From assembly GCA_963573315.1 (NCBI GenBank), contig OY752151.1, positions 1,364,001 to 1,428,000 of the forward strand: 64,000 bases of DNA. The letters are read 5' to 3'. The stretch comes from Entomortierella parvispora (lineage: Eukaryota > Mortierellomycota > Mortierellomycetes > Mortierellales > Mortierellaceae). The notes under the pieces are model-generated. The model saw only the letters and a program-made list of their open reading frames with translations. It searched no databases and was not told the origin of the DNA. Of this stretch, positions 32,536-45,600 are shown piece by piece (position 1 is the first letter of the stretch; each line of letters opens with the position of its first letter). Made by a program: the position numbers and the translations under genes.

Positions 32536-33432
32536 GCAAATGTGTTGGCAGCTGTGAAAGGGTTCGCCGTTGCCAGAAAAAAAAAGGAGGAAATTGTTGT
32601 GCTGGTGGACAAAAGGGATCAAAACAAGGTTGCTCTTTTATGGTTTTTTCCATGTCCCACGCCACGCCAAAAAATCAAAGTCGTCCACTGCCGCAGTCCT
32701 CCTATGCCGCAAAGGACCCTGCAGAAGAGGAAACATTTTTTTCTCTTTTGCTCCAACAGGTTCAAAGGAAGGGGGGGACGAATGTTGAGAGCGTTCCTGA
32801 AATTTTTACCAGCAGCAAAACAAATCAAAAATAGAGGTCAGCCTCGGTTCTCGTGGTGGGAAAAGGTGCACGTGAAGCTAGAACCAACTTGATGGCACCA
32901 GCGCAACGAGTACTGTAGATGTCGCCATGTACTTCTCCAGGCGTGGCAGTCGGCGCAATGGAACAAAGTCTTTTGGCGTCGCCCTAGCCTCCTCTTGCAG
33001 CCAGAAGTTAAGATTTAAGGTGCCAGTTGACTGAGCGACTTGGGACGATTTGTCAGGAAGAAGACTCAAAATAGGAATGAACGTTGGTGCCACAAGAGGT
33101 TGTTTGTTTGAGAGTTTGTCAATTGATCCAAAGGCACCGGCGCGAGCCAATTATCCATTGCTCTCCTTCTCAAGAACAGGAACGCCTTTGTTGGTCGCCG
33201 CAGCCTCATGATATCGTCCAGATCCAGTCCATCAGTCAGCCTCATCACTTCATCACTTGCTGCAGAAAACAAAGAGTTTTGTCAGATGTGGAACCTATTT
33301 CCAGACTGCTCTCTGGCGTCTATCGATTTATTTCTGAAGAAACAAGCCCGCCTAGAAACTTTTCTTGCCTCCCGCACTCTACGCAACACTCTACGCAACA
33401 CTCTACGTCACACTCTGCGTAACAGTCCATGT
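32536..33432. other. Spacer between ABC transporters B and C
   Basis: Promoter region of B and 3' flank of C. It contains a 4 x 12 bp tandem repeat right after the C stop codon. No TATA box obvious and no gene seen. Confidence 0.6.
33376..33423. repeat. 12-bp minisatellite, four copies
   Basis: Units ACTCTACGCAAC, ACTCTACGCAAC, ACTCTACGTCAC, ACTCTGCGTAAC in tandem, 9 bp beyond the stop codon of transporter C, that is in its 3' UTR. Decay increases toward the gene end. Confidence 0.9.
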
Positions 33433-36400
33433 CTACAGCGACGAGGGTTCAAAGACACGAGGATGATTCGGATCGTCTACTTCGCCAGCCTGCTCTGCCA
33501 GTCGATAAAACAATGAATCCTTCCTCCTTAACAGCTCCTGTGGGGTCTCGTATTCGCACACTCGACCCTTCTCCAGCACCAGGATCTTGTCCGAGTCCAT
33601 AACAGTCTTGATCCGATGAGCAATTGTCAAGATGGTCCTGTCCTGGAACTCCTTCCGGATCGTCTTTTGGATCAGACCATCCGTCTCGACATCCACCGCT
33701 GCCGTAGCCTCATCCAAGATCAAGACCTTGGTTTTCCTCAACAAGGCACGCGATAGACAGATCAGGGACCGTTGGCCAACCGAAAAGTTCTCTCCGTTCT
33801 GAGCCACCTCAAAAGATAACCCCCCAGGCAAAGAAACAATATGTTCCTTGAGATGCGCCCGCTCCAGTGCCTCCCAGAGTTCGTGATCAGTTCGTTCCTC
33901 AAACGGGTCCAGGTTGCCCCGGACAGTGCCTGCAAACAAGGTTGGGTCCTGAGGAATGATGGACAAGTGTCGGCGCAAGTCACTCAGTCCCAAAGTCGAA
34001 ATATCAATTCCGTCGATCTCAATCGAGCCGCCAATATCGCTTTCAGTGAACAGCGGTTCCGAAACAGAATTGTTATACTTGGCTCGATTCGACTGATCCT
34101 CTGCGGAGGGGTCACTGGCTTTGGCCCAGAAGCTGTCGGCAGCCTCAACGATACGGAAGAGGGCCAATGTCAAGGACGATTTTCCAGCTCCAGTTCTTCC
34201 TACGATTCCCGTCTTTTGCATGGGATGGACCGTAAAGGAGACATCCTTGAGGACTAGATCAAGCCCTTCTCGGTACCGGGTCGAGTAATTCTTGAAGACG
34301 ACCTGTCCCCGCTGAGGCCAATTGGGCGGCAACCGCACACCCGTCGCCTCCGGAGCCTCTTCTGGTTTGTTTGAATATTCGTCCACGCGCTCAACGCATA
34401 CTAGGACGTTGGCGACCTCACAGACTGTCCGCACTAGGTAATTGGAATACGCGATCATGTTCAAGGCATAACTCAAGGCCAGTCCGACGAGACTTGGATC
34501 TAGGTTCTCTGCATTCATGACTGCCAGGGACGCGGCAACAAAGACCGTGAAAGCACCAAGAGTTTCCAGGCGGATTTGAAGCCTATAGGCACAGTAGAGA
34601 CGCATGTTAGTTATGGCTGAGATCAAGCCAAGAAAAGCAGAAGCTCTTTGATTTTAGAAGAACAAAAAGTACCATCGATTGTTGTTTGCCCAAGAGTTCA
34701 TCCGGTTAGCGATCGTGTCTGCGCGTTCGTCGTTCAACCGAACAAATCGATCCTTCAACCCGTCAATGACTCGAATGGAAGAGGCACCGGCCAGGGTCTC
34801 GCTGAAGTGTTGGTACAATGGCGACCTGGAAACGGAATACATTCGCTTCAGGGATTGCGAGCTCTTGATAAAGTAGTCTTGGATCCACAAGTAGATCAAG
34901 AACAACAGCGGGACTATTATCAAAAACATGGGAGTCGAGTATGAAATCACAAACAATGTTCCACAGATAATCACTGCGAAGGCAAACAGATCGTTCCATT
35001 CTGCGGGGAGGGAGCTGTCGATCGCGTTGATGTCGGATGAAAATCGGTTTACGATTCTTCCCGTACTATAATAAAAGAGGTGTCCTCCGTCGTTAGTGTG
35101 GCAATAATGGTAAAAGATACGCGAGATGGCTGCCTTTTGAAAATCACACTTACGGTGTAACATCAAAGAAACTCATAGGCAGACGAAGAATCCTTGTCAT
35201 GAGCCGGTCGTATAATACTTTGGACGCCTGAATACCGCACACAACTTCGGTTGTATAGTTGCTGAAAAGATCAAAGACTATGTACAGCAACACGAGTCTG
35301 CCATATCCAATAAGGTAATAGGAAACAGGTCGGGCCTCCTCCCCATTCTTCTCACGCTCTTGACTGTCGCTAATCCAGTACCTCAGCCAAAAATTGGTGC
35401 TCATGTGGAACACCTGCGCCACAGCAAAGAGTAAAATGCAAAGCATAGCTTTCTTGAATGACCTGTAAGACAATAGGTTAGAAGAATTCGTTAGCTTCTA
35501 TAAGTTTATAAGTTCTGACAGGAGCTTCACATTCGACCCTGTGGGTTCTCTCATATCAAACAATGGCTTATCCCCAAGATACTTACGCAGCTCTTGCATA
35601 TGTCATGAGGACATTCCAGCCAACTTTGCCCTCTTCCATCTTCTCATCTGCAATCAATTCCCCTGTATTATCATCGCCTGCTTTCGACGTTTCCCCGACA
35701 ATGGTCTCTCGTTCGCTTGTATCTTCTCCGTCAGATGCAACCGCGCTCTCGATGTCGCTGCTGGCCGTACTGTCGTTGGTGGCACCATATCCTTTAACAC
35801 GCTCAAGGCTTCCCAGTTTTGCTTGAAGATCATCCTTTGAAAGGGCCTTGTGACTTTCTGCTGAGGTGGTCCTCTTCTTTTTCCTCCTGTTTACTGAGTA
35901 TTCCTTGATCAGCTGATAAAACGGCCCACGTTCCTTCATTAAATATTGGTATTCTCCAGTCTCAGAGATCCGCCCATCCTTCAGAACGACGATCTGATCC
36001 ACATGGTCCAAATGATGAATTCCGTGGGTGACCAAGACGCGACACTTGTCCTTGAGTAAACCCTCTGGTCCGATTAGATTTTGCCACAAATGTTGATCCA
36101 CGTGAGCATCCACAGCACTCAGTGGATCGTCCAAGAGGTAAATGTCCGCATCCTGATACGCAGCTCTTGCCAGCGACACCCTTTGCTTTTGACCGCCTGA
36201 AAGGTTGATGCCCTTCTCGCCAATCTCAGTCAGATCGCCTGCAGTCAGCATCTCTAAATCCGGAGTCAATCCTGAGGCGTAGATGATCCTGTCGTATTTG
36301 ATCTGATCGAATGGTTTTCCAAAGACGATGTTGTCCCGGACGGTCGCGTTGATGATCCAGGCCTGGACATACGGGGGGAAACAGGCAGGAAAAGATGCCC

Positions 36401-39130
36401 AACGAAAAGTATAGAAATATCAGTAACGGAAGGTCCTACACACAACTGGTCTCTCGAAATGGAAATTGTGACAACTACCAATTTCTTACCTGTTGAGGGA
36501 CGTAGGCCAAATTTCCCCAAATGGCTAAGGATCCTTTTTGCTTATAGGTCTCGCCCATGATTGAAGACAAAAGTGAGGTCTTACCCTGACCGATTCGACC
36601 AACAATGGCTACGATCTTTCCTTCTTCGATCTCTAGGTTGATGTCGGAGAGGACTGGTTTTGCGAGTCGGCCGGGGTGGTCCTGTGTCAGCAAAGGCTGC
36701 CTCTCGCTCAAACGCTCAATCTCTTCAGAAGATTCGACAACCTCAAGTTTGCTCCATGAAAGAGTTGCGTCCTTAATCTCGATCGCCAGAGCCTTGGTTC
36801 CTTCTGTAGAGTTGGGTGATCGGTCATGTCGACTATGACGCTGGACAGCCGTAGTGTCGATTTCCTCCAATAGCAAATACCGTTGGATTCTCTGCATGGC
36901 AACCATGATGGAGATAACTTTGGAGATCATGTGTCCAATCTGGCCCAGAGGTCGGTTCATGATTCCAAACAACGTGATGCTGACAAAGACCACCTCGGAG
37001 CTCAATTTTCCCGGGGTCATGTTTGGGCCCCCAACAGTCGAAAAGACAGAGAATGTGCAAAGAGCCATCAAAAGTGTTACAGACGAAAACACGATAGAAA
37101 GGAATGCTCGAATTGTGGCCACGCCCTTGACAGCTTTCAATTCTTTGGCTCTAAGAAAGTTGACCTTCCGATGAAACGGGGCTTCCCTGTTTTGAATCGT
37201 TTTTTGTTATCGAGTTAGTTCCGACAATGGTGGAGTGGGTCTCATCAACAAACAAACGAGGCAGTCTTTTTTCATCCGTTCTTACCAGTTATAAAGCTTG
37301 ACAATCTTGATATTGGATAGAATCTCTGTCATCAGACGAAGACGTTCATCCATCCACTTCAACTGCTCCTCCTGAAATGAGTTCATGAAGTTCGCGCTCT
37401 TGGCCTGTAGAGGGACCAAAATCGCAAACACCAGCAATCCAACAAACAGGGACCATCCCAGCAGCTGGTACAAAAGATAGATCGAAATGACTAGTTCAAG
37501 CCTACGTTTTGTGATCATGAGTGAGAGCACAATATATCCAGTTAGAACTCTTTTGACGAAAACACGGTTGCCATCATAGTAAGATACGCCACATCCCGTA
37601 TTTTAAACACAACATTCGACATACGGAATCGAGATCAAAAGCGGAAGATAGATGGATGCGTCCACCCAACGCTCGGCATCCACGGCCATGTGGTTAGCTA
37701 TAGGAAAAATAGGAGGTCAATGGTTAAAAAACACGTTCAATAGGTAGCTTCAGCATTTCCACAATGAGACTTTACTAATCTCTCCAAGAGTCGACTTGAC
37801 TCGTGCCGCCGGTGATAATTTCAGCGCCTTTCTGTAAATCAAAGCAATCGTCCCTGCGCGCGCCTCAATGCCCAGATCCGTGTTTGACAAGAACGCCACC
37901 GCCAAGATGATCAAACTCAGTTCACTGAAAGCGAACATGCTTCCTGTCAACATCAATCCGATTTTGCGAGACGGAGGCGGAACTCCTTCTTCGATCGCAG
38001 AGGAATAGTCGGTCATGAATTTCAAAAGCTGTCCAAATAGCATCGGCGGCACATAGAGCAGACCCAGGCCCGTCAGTCGAAAAGCCATCATCGTAAAGAT
38101 TTTCCGGCCATAAGCTCGCATTACGGCCCAAAAGAATGCATTCCGGTACCGGTCCTTTTTCCCCTCTCGACCCCCATTTGCTTCATCCTGGTCTCTCTCT
38201 CGAAGGAGCCTGACTTCCACTTTGGACCAGTACTCCTCAATGAGATCGTAGTTGACCTTAGTTTCCAGCCAAGGTGGGCTAGTGTTCACGAGATCTGCCG
38301 GCGTCAAGGGCCGGGTTGATCCAACAGAGACAATTCGCTGGACATAATGAAAGGTTAGCCTGGAGCAGAGGTTGGCCTGATCATATTCACTCTGGTTTTC
38401 CTTTTCCCGACCGAGACGTTGAACCTCGGTGTTTCCTCGCGAGAACGCCTCAAAGAACAGGGCACAAGCAGCAAAAAGCAACGACCAGGAGAACAAGCGA
38501 AAAGGTGACATCGCCCCGGCCAGTTGACCCTCATCCTCGGACAGAATATAGAGGGCGAAACCATCCAACAAGAGCGAATTGACCAAAAACAGGAAGATAA
38601 AATCAGACGAGCGGGTTTCGTATTTGTGCTCCAATGTGTTGAGAGGCAAGACCGCAACCTAAAAAGGACCCAGTGGAGCAATTTAAGTGAGGATCTTTAC
38701 CAACGAAAAAAAAGTATTAAAGGTATTAAAGGACAAGACATGCTAGATATCTTACCCAAGCAATCAAAGTCAGGGCTATCGCAGGAGCCAGGCCTTGCAT
38801 TGGTATGGATTCCGAACTCCAGATCAAGGAGGCGAGCAAAACCACAAGGACAAGACTGTTCACACAAATAGATATCTGAGTGGGCCAGTAAATGGCCGCA
38901 GTTCGCCCATACTGGTGGGGTTGGCGATTTACTTGTAGCCAACGCATGCGTCCGACAAAGACAACTGTGGCACAAAGCGCGGGGACACCAAGGAGGGTGA
39001 AGAAGCCTCCATGATCCATCAAAAATTCGATCCAGACTTTGGTTGGATCTTCTGCGTCGATCGCAAGGGTGTTGAATTGTCTGTGAGGACGAGGGAGGAA
39101 AGAGACCCCGTGGGCAGCGTCCGGCAACAT
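33433..39130 (-). CDS. ABCC/MRP-type ABC transporter C (full length with TMD0)
   Basis: Nine exons on the minus strand: 39130-38756, 38658-37776, 37697-37625, 37501-37286, 37186-36490, 36362-35587, 35462-35154, 35065-34673 and 34582-33433, giving 1623 aa. Seen: TMD0, TMD1 with KSTLGEITNHMAVDAER across a splice, NBD1 with Walker A GRIGQGKTS (about 712), LSGGQ and DDPLSAVD. A basic then acidic linker follows (NRRKKKRTT and a Ser/Asp/Glu stretch), TMD2, then NBD2 with GRTGAGKSS (about 1369), an insert of about 38 residues (1387-1424), FSVGQ and LILDEATAAVD. The protein is most like B, its tandem neighbour, and keeps the same insert position in NBD2. The start at 39130 is the first ATG before a hydrophobic TMD0; the frame is open further upstream, so the N-terminus is less sure than the rest. 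Confidence 0.92.
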
Positions 39131-39683
39131 GATGGGTCGAAGCAGGAGGGCACAACGCCAGAGGTGATCAAAGGAATTTGGGGGAAGGACGATAGACTGG
39201 CTTCCGAACGAGAAGTAAAAGGGGCGGGCGATGGTTCGTGAGAAAGAGGAAGAAGAGAAAAAAAAGAAAAAAGGGGATCCGCCATTTATCTGCTTGTTGG
39301 CAGTGCACCAAACTCCTGTCGATCCGTCTAGTTCCCTTATCTTCCTCTCCATATATTTTTGTGGCTCTCTCTTTAACGCTGCGCGTTTGGGGCTCGCGGA
39401 CGCAGAAACGCTGCATCGTTGCTCAAAGTGCGTCACCCTGGGGATACTGTATTATGAGTTGTGTCGGTTTGCTGGCTGGTGGACAGTGGGCGTGTTGTTT
39501 TCTGAAAGCTGGTCAGTATTTGTCGCGCTGGGTGTTTCCGTCATTTTATTACTGCGGAATGAGGTGGGAGAGTAATTACATGGGGCGCGTAGAACGAATG
39601 GCGGAGACTAAGAGAGATGATGCTCCTGCATGCAATCGAGTCAAATCACATCCATGTGACCATTTGTCGCGCCATTTCTCCTG
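39131..39683. other. Spacer between ABC transporter C and the Arb2-like gene
   Basis: Promoter of transporter C (transcribed away) and the 3' flank of the Arb2-like gene. A TATAT motif near 39350-39358 (minus-strand reading AATATATGG) lies about 220 bp before the C start. A purine-rich block sits at 39237-39275. No gene seen. Confidence 0.5.
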
Positions 39684-41079
39684 CTATTTGGTCCCTGATC
39701 CGTTCTCGCCGGCTTTCTCGAGCATCTCCTCCAGGAACTCAAACACCGATTCCACAGCTAGCCCTGGGACAGAGTCATGATCGTGGGCTATCGAAACAGA
39801 GACAAAATCAGCGAAGCAGAGTTAGCAATTGACTATATCTCTCTCTCTCCCCTCTCTCCGGCGATATTCGAACGTACTATTGATAGTTTCGCTGTTGGGT
39901 CCCATAAACCCTGACATTCCCTTCTGGCAGTAGGCTCGGGAATGCTCTCGAAGCCACTTGCCATCCTGTCCCTGTGCCTGCCTGGAAGCTCCGCTTTCTC
40001 CGTCCAGTAACGCGATCGCCTTCACGCGTTTGATAAACTCAGGTCCTACAATCCAAGATTTGCCGACATGTGAGTACGACATGCAGTCAAGGGAATGCAA
40101 GGACTTCTTGAGGAGAACTTACTAACGTCGAGGGTATCATAGAGATCTAATACAGCCACTGTCCCAGCACTGAATCCGATATACATTATATTCTCGGCCT
40201 CGGAGGGCCCTACGACGTCCTGCCAGACACGCAAAACGTGATGAGCACGCGTATCCTCCGTCTTGGGTTCAGGACTCGCATGATTGGGATCACACAGAAC
40301 CAAGCCCCAATCCTCATGCTTCTCTGCGTTTTCGATATAAGGTATCTGCGTCGCCAGCTTGTATTGACCCTTGAGTCCATTTGTAAACAATTTCCTCGCC
40401 CATTGTCCAGGCGGGACCTCGCCCAACCCTTGAACAATCACCAGTAGATTCGGTTTGGAAGTTGCATCCTTGCTGGTAGGGATAACAAAAGGTGCCATTA
40501 GTCCTTGATGCCTGATCCTGCATTTCTTTGGTTCCTCCTGAACTTGTGACAGGCTCTTTACCTTGTGAAAATCGTTGGGCAGTGCGCGTCAAACTCCTTC
40601 CTTCCTTCCTCGTCTTCTGGTGGGGTCTGGCCCTTGATCCTTGGGACTTGGCGTTGCTCAAGATCAAATTCAGTCTCCATCTCCTTGAAAACTAGATCCC
40701 TGATTTGCTCTACGTTTGTCGAAATCCATGCAGAGTTAGTACATACATGCTCGATAATTCCTCTTTCTACATGGCCTTCAGCTTTCTCTCAGACGTCCTG
40801 CTACATCAACCGAATACACTCATCTCTGTACCTTGGACATATTCGTAATGCTGGCCCTGGGTCGGATAGTCAAAGAGTTTGCCTGTTTCAATAGCCCAAA
40901 AATACAAGCCAGGCGTGAGAACTCCTGTCCAACTGTTTGGCTCTTGCAGTGTAGAAATGCATCGAAATAAAACCAGAATGCCTTTTACCATCCTTGTCTA
41001 CGAAATCTTTTTCCTTATCAAAGTGCCACCCTTGGGCTTTGAACCATCTCTGGCTATCCTCTATGGCTGCCTGATCCAT
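39684..41079 (-). CDS. Arb2/FAM172A-like alpha/beta-hydrolase-fold protein
   Basis: Six exons on the minus strand: 41079-40989, 40882-40832, 40709-40562, 40517-40123, 40045-39878 and 39787-39684, giving 318 aa; the third intron is only 44 bp. The Arb2 domain occurs in fission yeast Arb2 (argonaute complex) and in animal FAM172A, a nuclear co-transcriptional regulator linked to AGO2 and chromatin. Seen: an N-terminal part with FDYPTQGQHYEYVQEQIR, then PNLLVIVQGLGEVPPGQWAR, matching the Gly-rich start of the domain, LVLCDPNH, VWQDVVGPSEAENIMYIGFSAG with a GxSxG nucleophile elbow, and VKAIALLDGESG. The overall order follows FAM172A. Whether it hydrolyses anything is unknown. Confidence 0.8.
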
Positions 41080-41951
41080 CCTTGTTTTCCTGGGTGTCGT
41101 GTCGGACGTGTATAAAAAGGGTATGTCTATGAAGGTTGATGTTTCTCTTTGTAGCAGCACAGACGAGATCGAACGCAAGCTTGTCCTGCAGAAATGGCGG
41201 CGGGCGAGGGAGAGAGGGGGCAAAAGAGAGCAAGAGAGGAGAAGCAGCGACATCTTCCCACCACAAAAAAAAAAAGACAGTCTGACATCTGATCTAAAAA
41301 CCACCCCTTAAGCGCCACCAACCGCGTTTTGCTGGCGATCTGTGGGCCACCAGCGGCGTCCTTCAGCTACGGGATCCTTGCGATTGTGGGGCCATTGGTC
41401 AACACTATCTTCTGTATTTGATAGAATGTAGTCGATCCCCGTTCAACTGATCCTTTTATTTGAGTAAAAAAAAAGATGGAAATGAAAGGTGAAAATAATG
41501 ATACATACAACGTCGTCCTTCTTCCTCTCCATACCAACCCAAGACTGTACAAGACAGCTCAATGGGTGATATCTGATATCGCGATATGTTTTAGACTAAA
41601 AAAATGGAAAAAGTAATTGCTCCCTTGCTTCCCCCTCTCTAATTTGGGACGAGGAGGTTCACAGAAAGACAAGAAAACCCGCCATCTAATAGTCCATGGG
41701 ATGGCAAAGAGTCACAACCGTTCAACCTTTTTCTCTCAAGGATCACACGAGAAAAAAAAAAGAAAAAATTGCTCGCTTTCACCACCTATACCCATCACTA
41801 TTTACAAAAATAAAAAACAAATGAAATAAAAACTGCCTGATAAACGTCGTTCGGTTTGTGCAAGTCGTTGGGAGAAATCTGTAAGGAGCAACTCCTCCCA
41901 AATAACAACCGCCAGGGGTGGGGGGACACTCGGTCCACAGAGAAGCGTTTT
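41080..41951. other. Spacer between the Arb2-like and YdcZ-like genes
   Basis: The first half is the promoter of the Arb2-like gene; the second half is the 3' flank of the YdcZ-like gene, A-rich around 41750-41830 with several AATAAA-like strings. A GATATC-rich dyad (TGATATCTGATATCGCGATATG) lies near 41567-41588. No gene seen. Confidence 0.5.
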
Positions 41952-42687
41952 CTAGAACTTGGCAATCACACCGACACAGCCAATGAGACCAACGGTGGCA
42001 AGACCGCGCCAAATAGTGTACTGACGGAAGGGAATACCGAACCACGAGAAGTTGTCAATGAGGCAAGAGAACACAAGCTGGGCACAGACGATGATGGCCG
42101 TGGTGGTACCGGCACCCAGTTTAGGAATCACAAGAATTGTAATGATGACGAAGATAGCGCCGATCACACCTCCGGTCCAGGACCACCAAGGCGCCTTGGC
42201 AATCATGACGGGCAAGTTCGTTGGGGGACGACCCTTGACCTCGATCAAAAAGTAGATGCAGGAAGTAACGGCACCTATAACGGGATTGGTGCAAACGTGA
42301 AAGGATGATGAGTAAGGGCTACACTCATCTCCTAAAAAGGCGGGAATATTCATTTGCAAAGCAATTGGTCCGTATGGTGGATCCGAAGATATCACTCTGC
42401 CTTCCCAACCACTAAACAAGATTTGCAAAAGTCTTTGCCGTGTTTATCTTACCGATACAAAAGACAATGGTCGACGAAAGACCCTGGCCAGTGTACTCTC
42501 CCAATTTTGCGTTGACCGCTCCCTGGGAAGCGGTGGCAACTCCACCGATCAGACAGAGGATGGCGCAAAAGATGACACTGTCGAGGATGGACATTTTCTT
42601 GGGTTTGATGGAGCGAATAGAGGATTGTCTGGATACGACTGTGATGCTGGCGAGTTCTGCGACTTGAGGTTCAGTCTCGGTCTTCAT
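41952..42687 (-). CDS. YdcZ/DUF606-type membrane protein (DMT superfamily)
   Basis: Two exons on the minus strand, 42687-42453 and 42274-41952, give 185 aa. After a polar N-terminus of about 35 residues there are five hydrophobic segments: VIFCAILCLIGGVATASQGAVNA, a short SSTIVFCIGAVTSCIYFLIEV, WTGGVIGAIFVIITILVIP, TTTAIIVCAQLVFSCLIDN, and GLATVGLIGCVGVI. The motifs QGAVNAKLG, PWWSWTGGVIGAIFV and PKLGAGTTTAIIVCAQL are typical of the bacterial YdcZ family, which belongs to the drug/metabolite transporter superfamily and has no firmly known substrate. Bacterial members are about 140-150 aa and may pair as two genes or be fused; here a single half-size unit is encoded. The intron shows it is a resident nuclear gene, whatever its origin. 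Confidence 0.82.
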
Positions 42688-45600
42688 AAGGGATGCTGGC
42701 TAGTAGCAGTTCGGTGTGAGGAGAGAAATAGACAGGAAACTTGAGATAACAAGAAAGGGGAACGCTGTGAAATGGCGGAGAGGTCTTTCTAATTATCGTT
42801 AATGTGGAGATCTATGTGGGGACTGTCGGTAGTGCAGTGAGTCGAGGGAGTTTGAATGAATGAGCAGGGACGAGGTTGTGGAGAAGAAAGAGCGGGATTT
42901 GATTTGGAGATGTGAACTTGGAGCGTTGATCAGAAAGAACTCGAATGTGCCATGAGCTGTCGGAGTCGAGTATTTATACAAGCTGGAACAGGAAGGGTCA
43001 TGGACATAAAGTTCCAATCCTGTCAGGACCATCGCTCAAAACGGCTATTAGGAGAGAGACTTTGGGGAAGAGGGCAGACGGAAGAGGAGCTGGGGTGGTC
43101 AATGAGGAAGGAAAAGGCCCTGTGTTGTGGCACAAGAGCTCAGAGAGAATCGACCAAAGACATCAAATATATCTGGCGGGTATACTATTCTGCAAGAAAT
43201 CGGCATAGGGGCAGCAATTCACTTCTATACCCATTGAGTGAAGAAAAAACCATATTTTCAACTGTGGCAAGGATGGAAGAGGGCGAATGGGAGACACAGT
43301 CGGCAGTGTAGGACAACGATGTAGGATAATCACTGCTATTGAGCAGCGCTGCGGGCACTTTGAAGATTCTTAAAAAAGGAAAACACGGGCATCTTAAAAG
43401 GTTTTTGGTTCCTTCCTTTCCTTCGGGATCCCTTTGGCCATTTTTCGCGTCAACGTTTGTCCAAAGTTTTTTTCCCACTCCTCACTCATCCCCCCCCCAA
43501 GGATTAATGAAGAAGCGATAATTGAATGGAAGCCAGTGTCTCGAACTTGTTCGCGACGCAAGCAAAAGGACCATGTCGACAGGCGATTATCCAAGGGCAG
43601 TGACAGGGTGACGGCCTTCGCCGCGTTCATCCCAAAAATTGGTGGCAAAAAATTTACCTGGTTACACGCAGCCGCAATGCAATCACCTGCCTCGTGCGAA
43701 GGGGAAGCCCTTTTTGATCGAGTTGCATGGCGATACATTGCAGTGCAAAAGGAGAGTAGGGAAGATAAAGCGACCAGCCGACTGTGAGGAGAGCAAGAAG
43801 CAAGGAATGAGAAAAACGATCGGAATAAAAAAAAAAGCGGGGAAGATCCACTTTTTTGATTCAGGGTTGATTCTTATTTCCTTGAGGGGTTCGTAGGCGG
43901 CCGTCGCGCGAACACACGTTGACAGATTGCCCGGCCAGGACTGAAAGGACGTGGAGAGCGAACAAGACCCTGAAAGGTCTTTTCTCCATTTTGACATCAC
44001 TCAATACTCGGAGGCATGGAAAAGAGCAATAAAAAAAAGATTCCTCTAGCCTCTAACAAGCGACACTAAGGAGAACACGTAACACCCACCAATCACATTA
44101 GATCCTCTCGGGCTTTTTGACGGTCGCTTAGCCCTTCCTCTTCCTCCTTACCATTCGCTCTCCACCTTCTCCACTGCACATGACAAAAAATGGCTTGAGT
44201 GCAAAAAAAGGGAGGCGGTCAACAGCTCGGCAAAGATAGTTCATTCGCGTCTCAACTTTCCTCTTTTTTATCGTGCCGTGATGGTTATTCCCTCCATACC
44301 TACAGACGTCGGATCAGAGCATCTTAAATCAATGGAAATCGTCTAGGTTTGGAGGAGGAGGCGCCCACGGTCTTGGTTCATTTATTTGTTTTCCCTTCCG
44401 TCGAGCCCGTTAGTCCTCACTACATCTTATCCCGAATCCGATTCATTGCTGGAAAGAAGATCCTTCGATGGCGGACGGCTATCAGCGACCGGTTCGATTA
44501 TCTTTGAATTTTGGCTATTTTCTTTTTTCGCTCTTTGTCCTGTCAATTGTGTGTTCAGGAAGTGGCGGACCAAACAACTGAGGGATGGAGAGCGACCAAA
44601 GAGCATTGGTTCGTTTAAATGTTGAGCGGTAGTTATGAGCAAGTGATCGAAAAGGCGGGGACCTGGATAAGCGAGAATAGACCATGTCAGTGTGGGTACG
44701 ACCACACAGGACCCTCAAAGGGCGAAATATCCTGGAGCAAATCAAAAGTTCATTTACCGCCATGATCGCGTGTTGCGCTCCCCACACGGCACTAAAGGTT
44801 CCCCGCTCTTGATTCCTTGGTAGGTTTCGTACATTTTCTTTTTCGTCAGATTCTGCTCTGAAAAGAGAAACCTGTACACGACCCCCGCTGTACTCATCGC
44901 TCGATCTTGCTATATTAGTATAAACCTGGGGGATGGGGCGGAGGTCACTCTCTTTGACCATCGTTGACGCCATCAAGGCCGCGTCTCCCCTTTCTTCATC
45001 ATTTACCCGGCCTCAGCTTAGGAATAATCGCATCCCGCAGATTCTCATGAATCACCTTAATACCTGAAACGCTTCTCCCACGCGCTCTCTTCATGACATA
45101 GCTACATGAATTAGCTTCTAAAGAAATCGTATTTTCCCGCACATGCCGACTCTAGCCTTCCCTCAGTATCCTTTGTCGTGTTCCAGTATTCCTAGACTAC
45201 GTGTTGTCCCGACGGGTTGGTTCAAGGGCGATCAATAACAACATCAATTGCAACAAATTAACAACGAATCAATAGCAACAACAACAACAACAACCAAAAA
45301 CATTCGGATTCTGCAAAGGGTAGGTCAGATGGAAGAAACCACCTGTACATCTATGTCTATAATAGTACAAGAGATTATCTACAAACAAAAGCCTCCCTGT
45401 TCGCCCGCGAGGCAGGTCGCCCGTCCTCTTATCATTGTTGCTGCTACTGAAGAGATTTTGCTAGTATTGTTGATCTTCTTACTCGTTTGGTCCGTGTGTG
45501 AGCTATCTTAGCCACCTGTCACGAACGTTGATGAGCGGGGACGGGAAAAGAGGAAATACGCGGGATAAGACGATAATGGAAAGTATCAGTAACACTTTCC

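Noticed and set aside
33376-33423. Short regular repeats considered as a CRISPR-like array
   Set aside because: Direct 12-bp tandem units without spacers in a eukaryotic 3' UTR; it is a minisatellite.
9246-39130. Frame breaks within the three ABC transporter loci, suggesting pseudogenes
   Set aside because: Each break coincides with a GT..AG intron that keeps phase and restores conserved motifs; all three sum to complete reading frames.
41567-41588. GATATC-rich dyad as an operator
   Set aside because: Short and AT-rich in a 3' flank; no second copy or promoter position to support a regulatory role.
44515-44976. 153-codon minus-strand open frame in the gene-poor block
   Set aside because: No domain, no codon bias like the neighbours, no clear promoter or splice partners; not enough to call a gene.
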